Of a stretch of DNA of 64,000 nt, positions 1 to 11,690 are shown piece after piece (position 1 is the first letter of the stretch; every line of letters begins with the position of its first letter). The translations under genes and the position numbers were made by a program. Under the pieces are notes generated by a model, which saw nothing but the letters and a program-made list of their open reading frames with translations, was not told the DNA's origin and ran no database searches. The DNA comes from Metridium senile (taxonomy: Eukaryota > Cnidaria > Anthozoa > Actiniaria > Metridiidae): the NCBI GenBank assembly GCA_949775045.1, contig OX459095.1, forward strand, positions 20,984,811 through 21,048,810, read 5' to 3'.

Positions 1-665
1 TGTTGAGGTTCAATTCATGGAGACTAGGACATCCTTGAGTACTTGTACGATTTCATCTGATGTTCTTCTCCCTACATCCCTATATTAAACGTCTTCGTGT
101 ATTATGAAATTATCGTCCTCCACCCAACACATACAACTACAAACTGTTTTCCCTGAAATATCCGCTCAGTTTCATCAGCAATTATGGTATAAAGCACAGT
201 ATTTTTGACGTTTTCTGGCTTTAGCTTTTGGAATGTTTTATCTAGTAAAATTTAGTAGGCAAAAATCTGGCCCCTCCCCCCGCTTTACGGGCCTGCTATT
301 TATGTGTGACTGAAGGTGCTTGCGTGGGGTGGTTGGGGGAGATTTTCTCTCAAAACATCGAGCAAGGTCTCGATCCTTATCAAAATATCATGCAACGTAA
401 AATACAGCAAAGCAATATCAAGCGAATCCTTGTTTGAATTGGAAAGACCAAATTTTTGTGACCTGGAGAACGAGGTCTACAATGAGTTAGTGGTGTAAAG
501 AAACAAGCAATTAACACTGTCCAATATCGCACAAAAAAAATAGATCGCCACGTGACTAAAGATATGATTAGAGGATTATTTGTGATGTATAATAATTGTA
601 TATATATACAGTCAATGAATAACGGTATAGATAAATGATTGAACGAATTACTTCAAGGATGAAAT
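1..665. other. gene-free AT-rich stretch
   Basis: No convincing exon, repeat or RNA was recognised. The only open frame of 60 codons (316-498, plus strand) has no domain-like pattern and no splice context that I can defend. Confidence 0.4.
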
Positions 666-694
666 AATAATAATATTAATAATAATAATAATAA

Positions 695-789
<95 letters not shown>

Positions 790-840
790 TAATACATTTC
801 TTATATAGCGCGCCCCATTAAATCTCGGTGCGCTTTACAA
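666..840. repeat. (AAT)n microsatellite with retroelement-like 3' end
   Basis: Positions 666-787 are almost pure AAT/ATA triplets. They run straight into a short unique piece (788-840) that reads as a 'TTATATAGCGC...GCGC...TTTACA' module. Similar GCGC modules next to ATT-rich runs occur at 6870-6935, 22235-22300 and 41360-41430, the last of which lies at the 3' end of a recognisable LINE remnant. I infer that this is the 3' tail of a non-LTR retroelement or SINE. Confidence 0.55.
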
Positions 841-888
841 AAATAACACGAAAAATGTAAATTGCTATGGGTCAAATGATTGCATGAA

Positions 889-1028
889 ATATTCATAAAT
901 GAATGAATAAATAAATGAATATATGCATGAGTATAAATAGATGGATGAATGAATAAATAAATGATTGAATGATGAATAAAAGAATGAACCGGAAAGAACA
1001 AATGAACGAATGAACAAACGAACAAACG
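889..1028. repeat. degenerate AATG/AATA tetranucleotide repeat
   Basis: Irregular runs of AATGAATAAATA-like tetramers with drifted units. The minus-strand open frames over this stretch (801-1134) are rich in Phe, Ile, His and Ser only because of the repeat. Confidence 0.6.
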
Positions 1029-1435
1029 TGTCAACTATGTAACCAAGCAACCAACAACCAACTTTATTGAATGCACGAAGCCGAGGCTTCCGAACAGAAA
1101 AGAACATGAAAAGCGAAATAAATTGCTCTTTCATGGGACGTCATCATAATCGAATCATAAACTCAAAGTCTAAACTATACATCGTTTAAAGACATTTCTA
1201 AAATATGGTTTAGAAATTACTGATCGACACAAGTTACTGGAAAAAGTCTCAAGCGTCATATTAAGCCTTTAAAGTCTGGACCGTCATGTTTGGGCGCCTT
1301 CACTTGGGCACAAATTAAAGATGGCCGCTCCATAATATCAGTTTTAGCCAAAAACGCGTCATGTTTGCTCGTCAATAACGTCGCAACGAACTTGAAATTT
1401 GACCATTATATGCTGTTCTGAACGCTTTATGCACC

Positions 1436-1683
1436 TATCAATGTCTTGCTCCAACGGGGGGAATGCGGGACTATTGACATTTTTCATATATTTTTCTCGA
1501 TAGTCCCTATCCTGCATGGGGACGTCAAATTCATATACTTACTCATATATTTACTGTTGTGGACGCAGAACTTTGTAATGAAATTGTCAAAAAACATCGA
1601 GCAGCCCCAGGTACGGGCAAAGTTTATGTTCAATAGCCCGACTTTGCCCGCACTCGATCCCCTGTTGGGGCAAGACATTGATA
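1436..1683. mobile_element. MITE-like inverted-repeat element
   Basis: The ends are inverted copies: TATCAATGTCTTGCTCCAAC on the left and, at 1660-1683, a matching stretch ending GGGGCAAGACATTGATA. The element is 248 bp with no coding capacity. The family is not recognised. The 400 bases before it (1029-1435) show nothing recognisable. Confidence 0.5.
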
Positions 1684-1807
1684 CACTACAAGATAAGGAA
1701 ACTTTAAATTGATCATAATGCGAAATTACGCTTTCTATTTTGAAGTTGACGTACACGTGATGTAGGTGAACGCCAGCAAATTGATATTGCTAAGTATTAA
1801 AGTGCAA

Positions 1808-4100
1808 CTAATGGATAACTCCAAACCCTTTTCAAACGAACCCTTATAGTCTTAAAAACATTATCCCCGAAAATTACTTATTTTTGTTGCAATCCTGATT
1901 TTTTACAGCGCTTTGAAGTTGCCCCATAAATTCACACGACCGCGCGAATGAGGAGACTGGTAGTGACGTCAACAGGGTGAGCGTCTTCGAAAATCCCCAA
2001 AGGTGGGAATGTATGGGAAATTTGTAAACATTAGAAGTTTTTCGAATATTTAAAGCTGTAAAATCGCCCTCTTGGTAATCTAAGTAATTTTTATCGAAAG
2101 CATATCATCTTGTGAATCAGATTCACTAATTTTAAAAGAAAGAAGCAACTATGAAAGCCACTATGATTTTTGTGAGAAAGTTGAATGCATTACAGCGGAA
2201 ATCGTTGCATCGCGACCAGCCATGTAAAGCTCGGTTAGGATTTTGGGTTTTTCTGAGCAGCCAATCACATCTCGGGGGCGGTACTGACATTGTCTGCAAA
2301 TTTTTTCTGGAACCTACTACTGATGTAAATATAAATATCGAAATTTCACGATTAGATGCGTGCGAATGTGTTTGGAAGCAGTACTTGATTATTGAGTACT
2401 GTAATTCCTTTAAAATGACTAGAGAATATGCTTTACACTACAATGGAAGGGTGATTTACATGTCTAGACAAAGATGGAGCACGAAAGAAACTTTGCACAT
2501 CGGTCAAACTTTCGTAAAAATATAAAAATATTGTTTCAAGAAAACAGATCAATTGAATATCGACAAAGACCAAAAAAACTCTGAAAACTAAGTGGTAAGT
2601 GTTTCAGTTGTTTTATCTAGTCGGTTCTTTCAAAAAAAATTTGATAATAATTACATAAGCGTTTGCTATTCATGTGCCGAATGTATTAAAAAAATCGTCA
2701 ATCTTCTGTTGTAGAGCCAATTACATTAGGTTCGAAGTTCGACGAACGTGTTTCATACTTCGATCAAAATAGAATCGAATAGAGCAGAATATAATCGTAT
2801 TTTGACTTAATTGCATAGTCAATTCACCTTATTGAATTTTAGGTTAAATTTCGCTTTATGTATTAGGTTCGACACAACGATAGCTAGCTCGACGTTTGAA
2901 ACGGTGTCGAGGTTTTGCCGTATTTTTTTTACAGTCGAGCTTGCATGTGCAGCGCCGAATCTAATCAAAATAGAAACGATTAGATTCGGTACATGAATGG
3001 TTCGATGTTTGAACCGAGCCTAAGCATACGCTTATGTAATTATTATCAAACTTTTCCAGTGAAAGAACCGACTAGGCAAAACAACTGAACCACTTACCAC
3101 TTATATTAGTTTTCAGAGTTTTTTTAGTCTTTGTCGATATTCAATTGATCTGTTTTCTTGGAACAATCTTTTTATCTTTTTTACGAAAGTTTGACCGACG
3201 TGCAAAGTTTCTTTCGTGCTCCGTCCTTGTCTAGACATGTAAATCACCCTTCTATTGTAGTGTAAAGCATATTCTCTAGTCATTACAGTACTCTGATAAC
3301 TTAATAAACAATCAAGTACTGCTTCCAAACACATTCGCACGCATCTAATCGTGAAATTTTGATATTTACATCAGTAGGTTCCAGAAAAAAATTTGCAGAC
3401 AATGTCAGTACCGCCCCCGAGATGTGATTGGCTGCTCAGAAAAACCCAAAATCCTAACCGAGCTTTACATGGCTTACCCTGGGTTCCAAAGGCTCTAGAG
3501 AGGAAAAATAAACGACTTAAAATCGTAGCAGGTCAGTCAATAAGTTGTTTTGTTGCCTTACTAACTTTGTTGATTTACTGGTTTACATCGTAATCGTAAT
3601 TTCCACGAAACGTTTTTTCTAAAGAATACTCTGCAATATATTACGAAATTCGCATTATAATCGGCACATAATTTGCGATTTTTGGCGCTTTGCTTGCCAA
3701 AAAATAGTGCATAATTTGCTGAAACAAATCGCATAATCCTGGGAGCCCTGATTCTATCATAAAATCAGAATTGTTTAGCCTCCTGTGTTGATTTTATGAC
3801 TAGCCCGACTTCACGCTCCATAGAGCGTCTAGTTTTGTAAAAAATAGGAGAATATTTTGCGTTAGATACATCAATCCTTTGGTGATTTAACCCGAGGGTC
3901 ACCCTAATGACGTATTTTATTGTTTCGCTCCAGGCTCCCCAAACGCGGTACTGAAACGATGAGGGTGATGGACACTAGGTTTTTGCTAACTTTAAAGCTC
4001 TGTAAAAAATCAGGATTACACCAAAAATAAGAAATTTTCGGGGATAATGTTTTTAAGACTATAAGGGTTTGTTTGAAAAGGGTTTGGAGTTATCCATTAG
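1808..4100. mobile_element. fold-back (long inverted repeat) element, 2.3 kb
   Basis: The outer ends, about 113 bp at 1808-1920 and 3988-4100, are inverted copies beginning CTAATGGATAACTCCAAACC. A second, longer inverted pair lies inside: about 2219-2665 against about 3022-3473, ending near CATGTAAAGCTCGGTTAGG. Between the two pairs the arms no longer match (1921-2218 and 3474-3987), as if one arm gained unrelated sequence. The 124-codon frame at 2151-2525 and its mirror at 3113-3340 come from the arms and look non-coding. I found no clear target duplication. Confidence 0.6.
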
Positions 4101-4103
4101 GAG

Positions 4104-4254
4104 ATCTTATTAACCGAGCGCGAGGGCCGTACGGGAAGTTCAGTATGGACCGAGTTTTTATGGCCAGAGCACCTAGCGCGAGGGCCATAAAAAGTGGAAA
4201 AAAACGAGGTTCCATAGCTTCCAGTACCGCCCGAGCAAGCGAGGTTAATAAGAT
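4104..4254. mobile_element. MITE with ATCTTATTAACC ends
   Basis: Ends ATCTTATTAACC and GGTTAATAAGAT are exact inverted copies. The interior carries two 'GCGCGAGGGCC' motifs. It directly abuts the right end of the fold-back element. No coding potential. Confidence 0.5.
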
Positions 4255-4636
4255 ATTTATTATATAGTAACTTTAGGGAAAAAATTTATAATAAATATAT
4301 AGCAGTTTTAGGGAAAAAATTTATAAGAAAAATAAATAGGAAACATAATATTACGACCTGTTCTTCTCCGTATTTTTTATGCGAACGTAGTTTTCTCATT
4401 GTCATCAAAAAATAATCCGCCAAATAAGAAAATAAAAAGGCAAAAATATTGCGAAAGAACTTGTAAAATAAAGCTGCTCTCGCTTTTCCGGTCCGTACAG
4501 AAAAAGGAAGGCCCGCGCTTATTGACCAATGAGATCGTGCGTTATATCTTTGCTATATAATAAAAAAGAATACCTCTAGGAACAGGGTGGCGTACGTTTG
4601 CAGAAGCCAGAAAAATCTGCCTTTGCTGAATTGCGA

Positions 4637-4935
4637 CCCCGGGGAGTACTCCCTTCATCGAAATTATAGGGGTGTTCGGCTGCGTACCTTTTAGGATTAA
4701 AAATATTTCCTGTGCGTACCTTTTAGGGTCCTTTAGGGTTCTGGCTTAAAAATCAGTTACGTAACATGATTCCGTACCTGTAAGGGTCATTTTTACTCTG
4801 CTTTGTTGCTAAAAGTAAGCTTGGCTGGCAATTAAAAACATCGCACAGCCGTACCTTTTATCTGTGCGTACCTTTTATAGGTCGTTTTCAAAACCCCTAC
4901 TGACTTGGACAAAGGAGCATCCCCCCTCCCCGGGT
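4637..4935. mobile_element. GC-capped MITE with repeated CGTACCTTTTAGG motif
   Basis: Begins and ends in C/G-rich caps (ACCCCGGGGAGTACTCCC ... CCCCTCCCCGGG) and contains several copies of a 'CGTACCTTTTAGG' motif. The same family, in the opposite motif orientation, is at 47366-47640. Non-coding. Confidence 0.5.
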
Positions 4936-5162
4936 TTGCGACATTTATAGTCCTACCCGCGGCCGCGGCACCTCTTGTGATCGAAGGAAAACACTGAATT
5001 TACTATCTCGCTGATAACTAATCTCTATATAACACTGTAAAAGGGGGATGTTTATCCAGAGATCTAGACGTATTTACTTTAATAACGTTTACTTTTCATT
5101 CGGTGGTTAATTGATAACCTTTACATCACATGGATTTTAAACTATATGCATACACCTAAGTC

Positions 5163-5462
5163 ACAAACGTTGTCTAAAAAGAAATAGAAAGTACAGCTGT
5201 TTTCACAAACGTTGTCTAAAAAGAAATAGAAAATACAGCTGTTTTCACAAACGTTGTCAAAAAAGAAATAGAAAATACAGCTGTTTTCACAAACGTTGTC
5301 TAAAAAGAAATAGAAAATACAGCTGTTTTCACAAAGCTGTCTAAAAAGAAATAGAAAATACAGCTGTTTTCTCAAAGCTGTCTAAAAAGAAATAGAAAAT
5401 ACAGCTGTTTTCACAAACGTTGTTAAAAAAGAAATAGAAAATACAGCTATTTTCATAAACGT
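5163..5462. repeat. 42-bp minisatellite, about 7 copies
   Basis: Tandem copies of a 42-bp unit containing ACAAACGTTGTCTAAAAAG and ATACAGCTGTTTTC, with a few 3- to 4-bp length variants. Because 42 is a multiple of three, the minus strand stays open as a 14-residue repeat (core CIFYFF). I read this as a by-product of the repeat, not as a gene. Confidence 0.8.
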
Positions 5463-6869
5463 TCAGTCTATTAAACGACATCAAAAAAGACTGAAGTACT
5501 GCATGCTGCAGGTAAACGGCACCGATCATGTATATTTAATACCCTTTTTCTCTATCACATAGGACAAAGTTTCGATAGCGTGTTCTTGTTTTCGATTCCT
5601 GCGTTTTATCTGCCTTTGTCTCCCATTTTAGTTCCATCCTATTTTATATCAATCAATCAATCAATTATTCGCCCGTCCCTCATTGAGAGACATTTAAGCT
5701 GTCATTCTACTTGAATGACGTTCAACCATTATTGGTTAAACTGTTTTCCTTTCGCTAGAAACAGGCTTTCAGTATTTGACTTGGGTCATGATCGTTCAAT
5801 CGTTTATATACATTTAATATATATAGCTCTTAAAAGAGTCTTCATAGGTTCATAGGTTGACCTCGTGTTTCTCTCCGCCTCCATGATCCTTCACTTTCCT
5901 TTGATCTAATTGAGTACATAAACAAGACACTATATAACTGATGCTTGTACATATTATAGGGCTATGAGTTAGCTGATTCAAGCTATGATCAATTCAACCA
6001 GGTTAAACAAGCAGGTAAAACATATTTTACTTTAGAGTCAATTCAATTCAACCCAAATGATCAATTTTATTACAAATATCAAATTTTATACATATAAAGG
6101 GAATTTAGTCGAGCTCCTTTCACTGATTGTCAGGCATCCAAAACTTGTCACAGCTGCATAGCTGGCATCACTTGCTCTTCTAGAAGAAACGAGAACTAAG
6201 GAAAAATATTTAGAATGGCTTCTCTTGAGCTATTTTGGACTTGAACGACGATTCAATAAACTTTTGAAGTCTTGAAGTTGACCGCCGTCCCTAATGGCTT
6301 TTAAACCTATGCAAAACCCGCACTGACCAATTATCATTTCGAGGGAGGGGAGCCTCGACGTATTAAAAAAAGTTTATTTGATGCTTTACATTTTCAAGAA
6401 TGATTTTATTTTATTGACAATAATTGTTATATCATGTTGTAAATATTGTTGTATATTGATATTTAAAAGTTTTTTGAGTTTTAGTTTCGATTTTTCTGAC
6501 CGAAAAAAAATCTTTCGTACCCTACTCTACTGAGGAGGGTTTTGGTGCGCAATTTTTTCCTGTCATGGGTTATGCTAACATCTTGAGCTTGTTAGCTTCG
6601 CGCTGATTGGCTAGTTACATTTTCTTGTATCATTTAGCTAACATACTAATAATATCTCATGATTGTAAGCTGCACGGCTGCCAATGGCGCCTTCAGTACT
6701 ATGCAGCCCGTAAAGTCCTCCACTGAATATACGTGTCTGTAAAGCGCACTGAGAGTCCTACGTATAGTCCGCTATATAAGCGCCTTCCATGTATGTCCAT
6801 TGGACCAACATTGTTGCGATACGGTTTGTTGAACAAGACTGAGAACAAAAGAAATGTTGAATTGGATGA
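5463..6869. other. gene-free stretch
   Basis: AT-rich sequence with short AATTC and ATCAATCA runs (for example 5648-5665, 6038-6055). I see no supportable exon, RNA or mobile-element boundary. Confidence 0.4.
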
Positions 6870-6935
6870 TGTTTCATAATAATAAAAATAATAATAACTT
6901 TATTTATTTAATTATATATAGCGCTATTTCCAATT
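6870..6935 (+). repeat. AAT-rich run with retroelement-type GCGC tail
   Basis: An ATAATAATAA run followed by TATATAGCGCTATTTCC, resembling the module at 788-840. Probably a retroelement 3' end; only the tail can be seen. Confidence 0.35.
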
Positions 6936-8914
6936 GATAATTGCTCAATAGCTCATGCCACATCACCCAACAATTATTTTCATATTTTCAACTTAATCTG
7001 ATTATTCATTTTCTTAGGTTTGTACCTAATTTGATTGGAAGCAAAACCAGAATCGAAAATTTATTAAATATGACAGCTACATTAATTATCGAAATACGTA
7101 AAACTGTTTCACTTGGAACAAGAAACATTAATTTACTTTATTCACCGAAAATAAAACAAAACGAATCCTTCAAACTAATTGATTTTTAAGAGCCCTTCTA
7201 ACTCTCCTTTTAAGAAAGCAAGCCATGTCAGGATGTATAGCTCTTAAGTAAACGTTGACATTGAAATACCATCAACTAAAGCCTGTGTTGCACTTTCTCA
7301 TTGTTGACAATTACGGGCAAATAAATCTTGTCACTTTGTCCCAAAAAACTTAGAAACCAAAACCCAACCGGCGTGAATGTTGGTCTAAACTGTCAAATGT
7401 GGGATAGATTTAATGAGAATTTTTTGCGCTATTAACCAACTAGGATTATTCAAAAGCGAGAAAGTCTACCATTAAAAGGTAGTTGAGATATGACGTCACA
7501 TCTCGTCGATGGTCAAGTGGCTATTCCAAGAATGTAAGTTTTAAATATCAAGTTTCAAGCAGTTTACTTTGCTTTTGGCAGCAGCACTGATTTAACTCTG
7601 TAAACTCGGATGACCTACATCACTCGTAAAGGCATATACAGAGTGTACGTCTAGTGCAAGAACCTGCATAACCGCTAATTGAGGTAAGTTTTAGTACACC
7701 GTACGGTTTTAATTTTGTATCATGACTTTCTGCGTTTCCATCTACGTTTCTAGTGGGATTAAACCCTTTATTGATAAAATAACACTTTGATTTGTCCTCA
7801 TTTGCCTTTCACTTCATATCACGAGAGATATGTTGTTTTTATTGGGCGAAAACTGAAAACGATATATCGCGACTTTGAACATGAACATGGACATATTTTT
7901 GGCACTGAAGTTTGCTCTCTACCTGGATTCCGTCCTTGGTCATTCGGCGCTTTTATTTTGTATTTTCTTTTAATTTAAAATCCTAAGGGCTCAGTTTTAC
8001 TTGATCAGATAATTGAATTGTATGTCAGATTTACATTGGGTGAAAAAAACAATCAAGTCCAGTTTTATGGGCATAAAGTTAGCTAAATTTCCCCAGATAT
8101 TTTGTGCCAGGTACAAATACTGTAGTTAATCTTTTAACACTTTGAGTCTGGACTATTTCACGGTTGAGCTCGAGATTTTCACATTTTGTATTCACCCTAT
8201 CAGTATTTTAATACAGGAAATCACTGTGAGGATTATTAAAGTGACCACTTAGATGTTGTTCGGCTGTTTGTCGACTGTTTGTTATATCGCAGTACTTAAC
8301 GAACCCGATTCAAAAGGGTAATTTCTCGAAAACATTACTCAAAATGTTTTTTAATTTAAATAAACGTCAATGCATTGATAATATCTTTATAATTTAGAGT
8401 GAAGCAACGAGCTACAGCAAAAACAACTTTTATTAGTATTTACTTTAGATTTTTTATCGTTTCTTATTATACTTATATAAGAATTTAGAATAAATAAGAG
8501 CAAATATAAAAATTTAAATTTTCTCTTTTTATTTCATTTTTATATTCCATTTGTGAAGCGTTGTTGAAAGCACAATTGACGCTATAGAAAATATTATATT
8601 ATTCAGTATGATCATTTAATACTTTTACAGGGATCTTCAATGTTGTATTAAAACGAAGTTACACTTTTTGGGTCTAAAACTCAATGGAAATAATAACGAT
8701 AAAATGCGTGCAAAAATATTTCCACATTTTCAAACCTTACACGTTTTTACGGTAATTATCCCCTAAAATAATTTCCAGTCAAATTGTTTGATTTTCTAAT
8801 AAAATGTCAAAATAATTTATCATTGTGCAATTAGTGCTAAAAGTACATGTCAGTTATATTTCAACACCAATTTGCTGGGAAATATAACAGTTTATCTTAA
8901 CAATACAGGCGTTT
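6936..8914. other. gene-free AT-rich stretch
   Basis: Two short open frames (6941-7189, 7787-7978) have neither recognisable domains nor splice-site support. No repeat boundary was recognised. Confidence 0.4.
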
Positions 8915-9177
8915 CTAGTTTAATTGAATTAGCACTTATTTAGCGTAAATCCTACGTAAAACATTTTTAATCAACTTCAAAACGTAAAAAGGATAAAACA
9001 AACATATGGTAAAACAAGCAATATTTGCTGTGACGAGAAAACATTTCTAGTCTCTAGTTTAATTAAATTAGCACTTATTTAGAGTAAATCCTACGAAAAA
9101 CATTTTTTTACAAACTTCAAAACGTAAATAGGATAAAACAAACATATGGTAAAACAAGCAATATTTGCTGTGACGAA
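8915..9177. repeat. local tandem duplication, about 130-138 bp unit
   Basis: Two adjacent near-identical copies, each running from TCTAGTTTAATT through AGCACTTATTTAG to CAATATTTGCTGTGACGA, with few substitutions and small indels. Non-coding; a fairly recent duplication judging by its similarity. Confidence 0.8.
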
Positions 9178-10651
9178 GATAAACTTTGTTAATGCATCTT
9201 CCATTTGTCCATCACATTTCACCTACGTTTGTGTGTACTTAAATAATCTCAATGTGACATAATCTTTTCCTTCCTGACCTTTAATATAAAGGTTTTGTTA
9301 TTGTTGTAGTTGTCGTAAGTGCATTTTTGTGGTTTTAAATGATGTTGTTGTTGTAAGGGTAGAAGTGGTTTACCGCACGCCTAGCTCTCTCAGCTATGCG
9401 AGTTTGTTATAGTCACTGCGTTTGTTATATGAATGTGTACCTCTCTCCAAGGCCAGTTGGTGGTCGCTGTTCAGTCTTTTTTTATTGTTAGAAATTACTG
9501 CTATCTGAAATGTGATGTTGTTGTTGCTGCAAAAATCCACTGTAACAGTTAGTTATTTTCTACTTGTTTTGGCGTTTGTAGATCTGACACAATTCACAAT
9601 TTGTGATGCAACGATAAATAGACGTACAAATGATAAATAACCCCCCCCCCCCCGGTATAAAAAGATTAGATCAAGAGACCCTTTGGTATCCAGAAAAACA
9701 AATTGCCTTTCGCTGTAAGTGGGTGTGACTGAGCACGGTGGGTCTGGTAGGATCGGGTTTCGGTCACAACTGCAAACCGGTTTTAACTTGTTGACAACTT
9801 GCTGTCAACTTTCATCCAATCAAAGGTCTTCATAGACTTTGACCAATCAGAAGGCCAGGGCCAGGCACTTACCTTCCGCTTCTGATTGGCTCGGTGAATT
9901 CAAAAGACTAGGCTCGTTTGGCCAGAGGGTTTCTTTTCATAGAGGATAACAAACACAGACGTACAAATGATAAATACTAGATCAAGACACTTCTAGTTTC
10001 CAAGGTAACTGATTATGCGGGAAATATTGCCAGGTTTTTTCCTGACAAAGTGATACTGTATGATAAATGATGCATAGTTATCATAAGGGGCTTTGATTTT
10101 TACACTGATATATTACATTGTCATTATTTATAAAGGACTTGTAAATGTACTGAAAACGAAAAAAAACGGAAGTTATTAAAGATTATACGGAGTAAATGAA
10201 ACGAAAAATATGTCGAAAATGGAAATTGTGCAGAGAAAAATAATCTGGTGATGAAGAATCTGGTCCAGGTTCTTTACAATTTAATTTTGATTAAAACAAG
10301 CGAACAAATAAGTGTTTTCTGTTATCTGTTAAAATTGCCATGGTCCCGGAAAAAAAAAATAAAGAATAAGACTGTGAAAAGTGGTCAAAAGTATCGAAAT
10401 ATATTAGATCGTGGTCGCCTAGCTATTGAATTACCTTATTTGGACAATTGAACCCTATTTCTGATGATGAGATTACTTTGCTATAGTGACTCATAATTCA
10501 AACAGTTCACGTAGGATACAGTTCATTATAGAAGTGTAAGTTGGGCTATTTTACACGTAAGAAAAATGATGAAACAAGTAGTTTAGTATTTTCAATGTTC
10601 TTACCGGCGGGAGAGAAATTTGACGGATTTTTAACAAATGTAAACGCGAAT
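9178..10651. other. gene-free stretch with a dispersed direct repeat
   Basis: The phrase GACGTACAAATGATAAATA occurs twice, near 9621 and 9959. In each case it is followed, at once or soon after, by TAGATCAAGA. A C14 run lies at about 9642-9655. CCAAT-type motifs occur at 9818-9892 with no gene next to them. A 67-codon frame at 10248-10451 is unconvincing. Confidence 0.4.
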
Positions 10652-11440
10652 CTGAAAAACAAACAAACAAACAACAAGCAATCAAACACACAAACAAACA
10701 AACAAACAAACAAACAAACAAACAAACAAACAAACAAACAAACAAACAAACAAACAAACACACAAACAAACAAACAAACAAACAAACAAACAAACAAACA
10801 AACAAACAAACAAACAAACAAACAAACAAACACACACAAAAAAATAAGCAAAACAAAAAACAAGCAATTCAAACAAACACACAGAATCGAAATAAAAAAA
10901 ACACACACACACACACAAACCGCGTACAAATACACAAACAAAAAAATGGTAAAAAACAAATGGACAAACAAACAAACAAACACAAACAAACAAACACAAA
11001 CAAACAAACAAACACAATAATTAAGCAAACGAACAAAAAAAGAAAGAAAGAAAGAAAGAAACAAACAAATGGACAAACAAACAAACACACATACGCCACA
11101 AATCAAACAAACAAACAAATACACAAACAAACAAATGGACAAACAAACAAACAAACAAACAAACAAACAAACAAACAAACAAACAAACAAACAAACAAAC
11201 AAACAAACAAACAAACAAACAAACAAACAAACAAACAAACAAACAAACAAACAAACAAACAAACAAACAAACAAACAAACAAACAAACAAACAAACAAAC
11301 AAATGGACAAACAAACAAACACAAACAGAGAAACAAACAAACAAACAAACACATAAACCAAAAAACAAACATATATAAAAAAGCAAATAAACACAAACAC
11401 ATAAACCGAAACAGACAAACAAACAAGCAGCAAAATAAAA
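10652..11440. repeat. (AAAC)n microsatellite, about 0.8 kb
   Basis: Nearly 800 bp of CAAA repeats. The purest block is 11140-11300; other parts are broken by CACA runs and a short AAAG run (11040-11062). The long open frames on both strands, up to 303 codons, are low-complexity Thr/Asn/Lys/Gln or Cys/Leu/Phe/Val strings dictated by the 4-bp unit and are not genes. Confidence 0.95.
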
Positions 11441-11690
11441 GAAAGCCATGTGATCAATAAAAAAGTGAGAGAGCTAGGACTTGATAAAGTGATGTTGTTA
11501 CTGAATGAGATGTAGTTACGGTATTATTTGTGGATATTCATTTATTATTGTGGATATTATTTGTGAATATTTTTGCAACAAATCATAGACAGCGAACAGT
11601 CCCTACTTTTCCCTTCGGATTCCGAATTTATTTAAAGGCTCATTTTTCTCTCGTTTTCCTCGGAATCCGGAGAGAGAAGTAGAGACAGTC

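Noticed and set aside
10546..11457. 303-codon Cys/Leu/Phe/Val-rich minus-strand frame and its Thr/Asn/Lys-rich plus-strand partner
   Set aside because: Fully dictated by the AAAC microsatellite; no unique sequence or start context.
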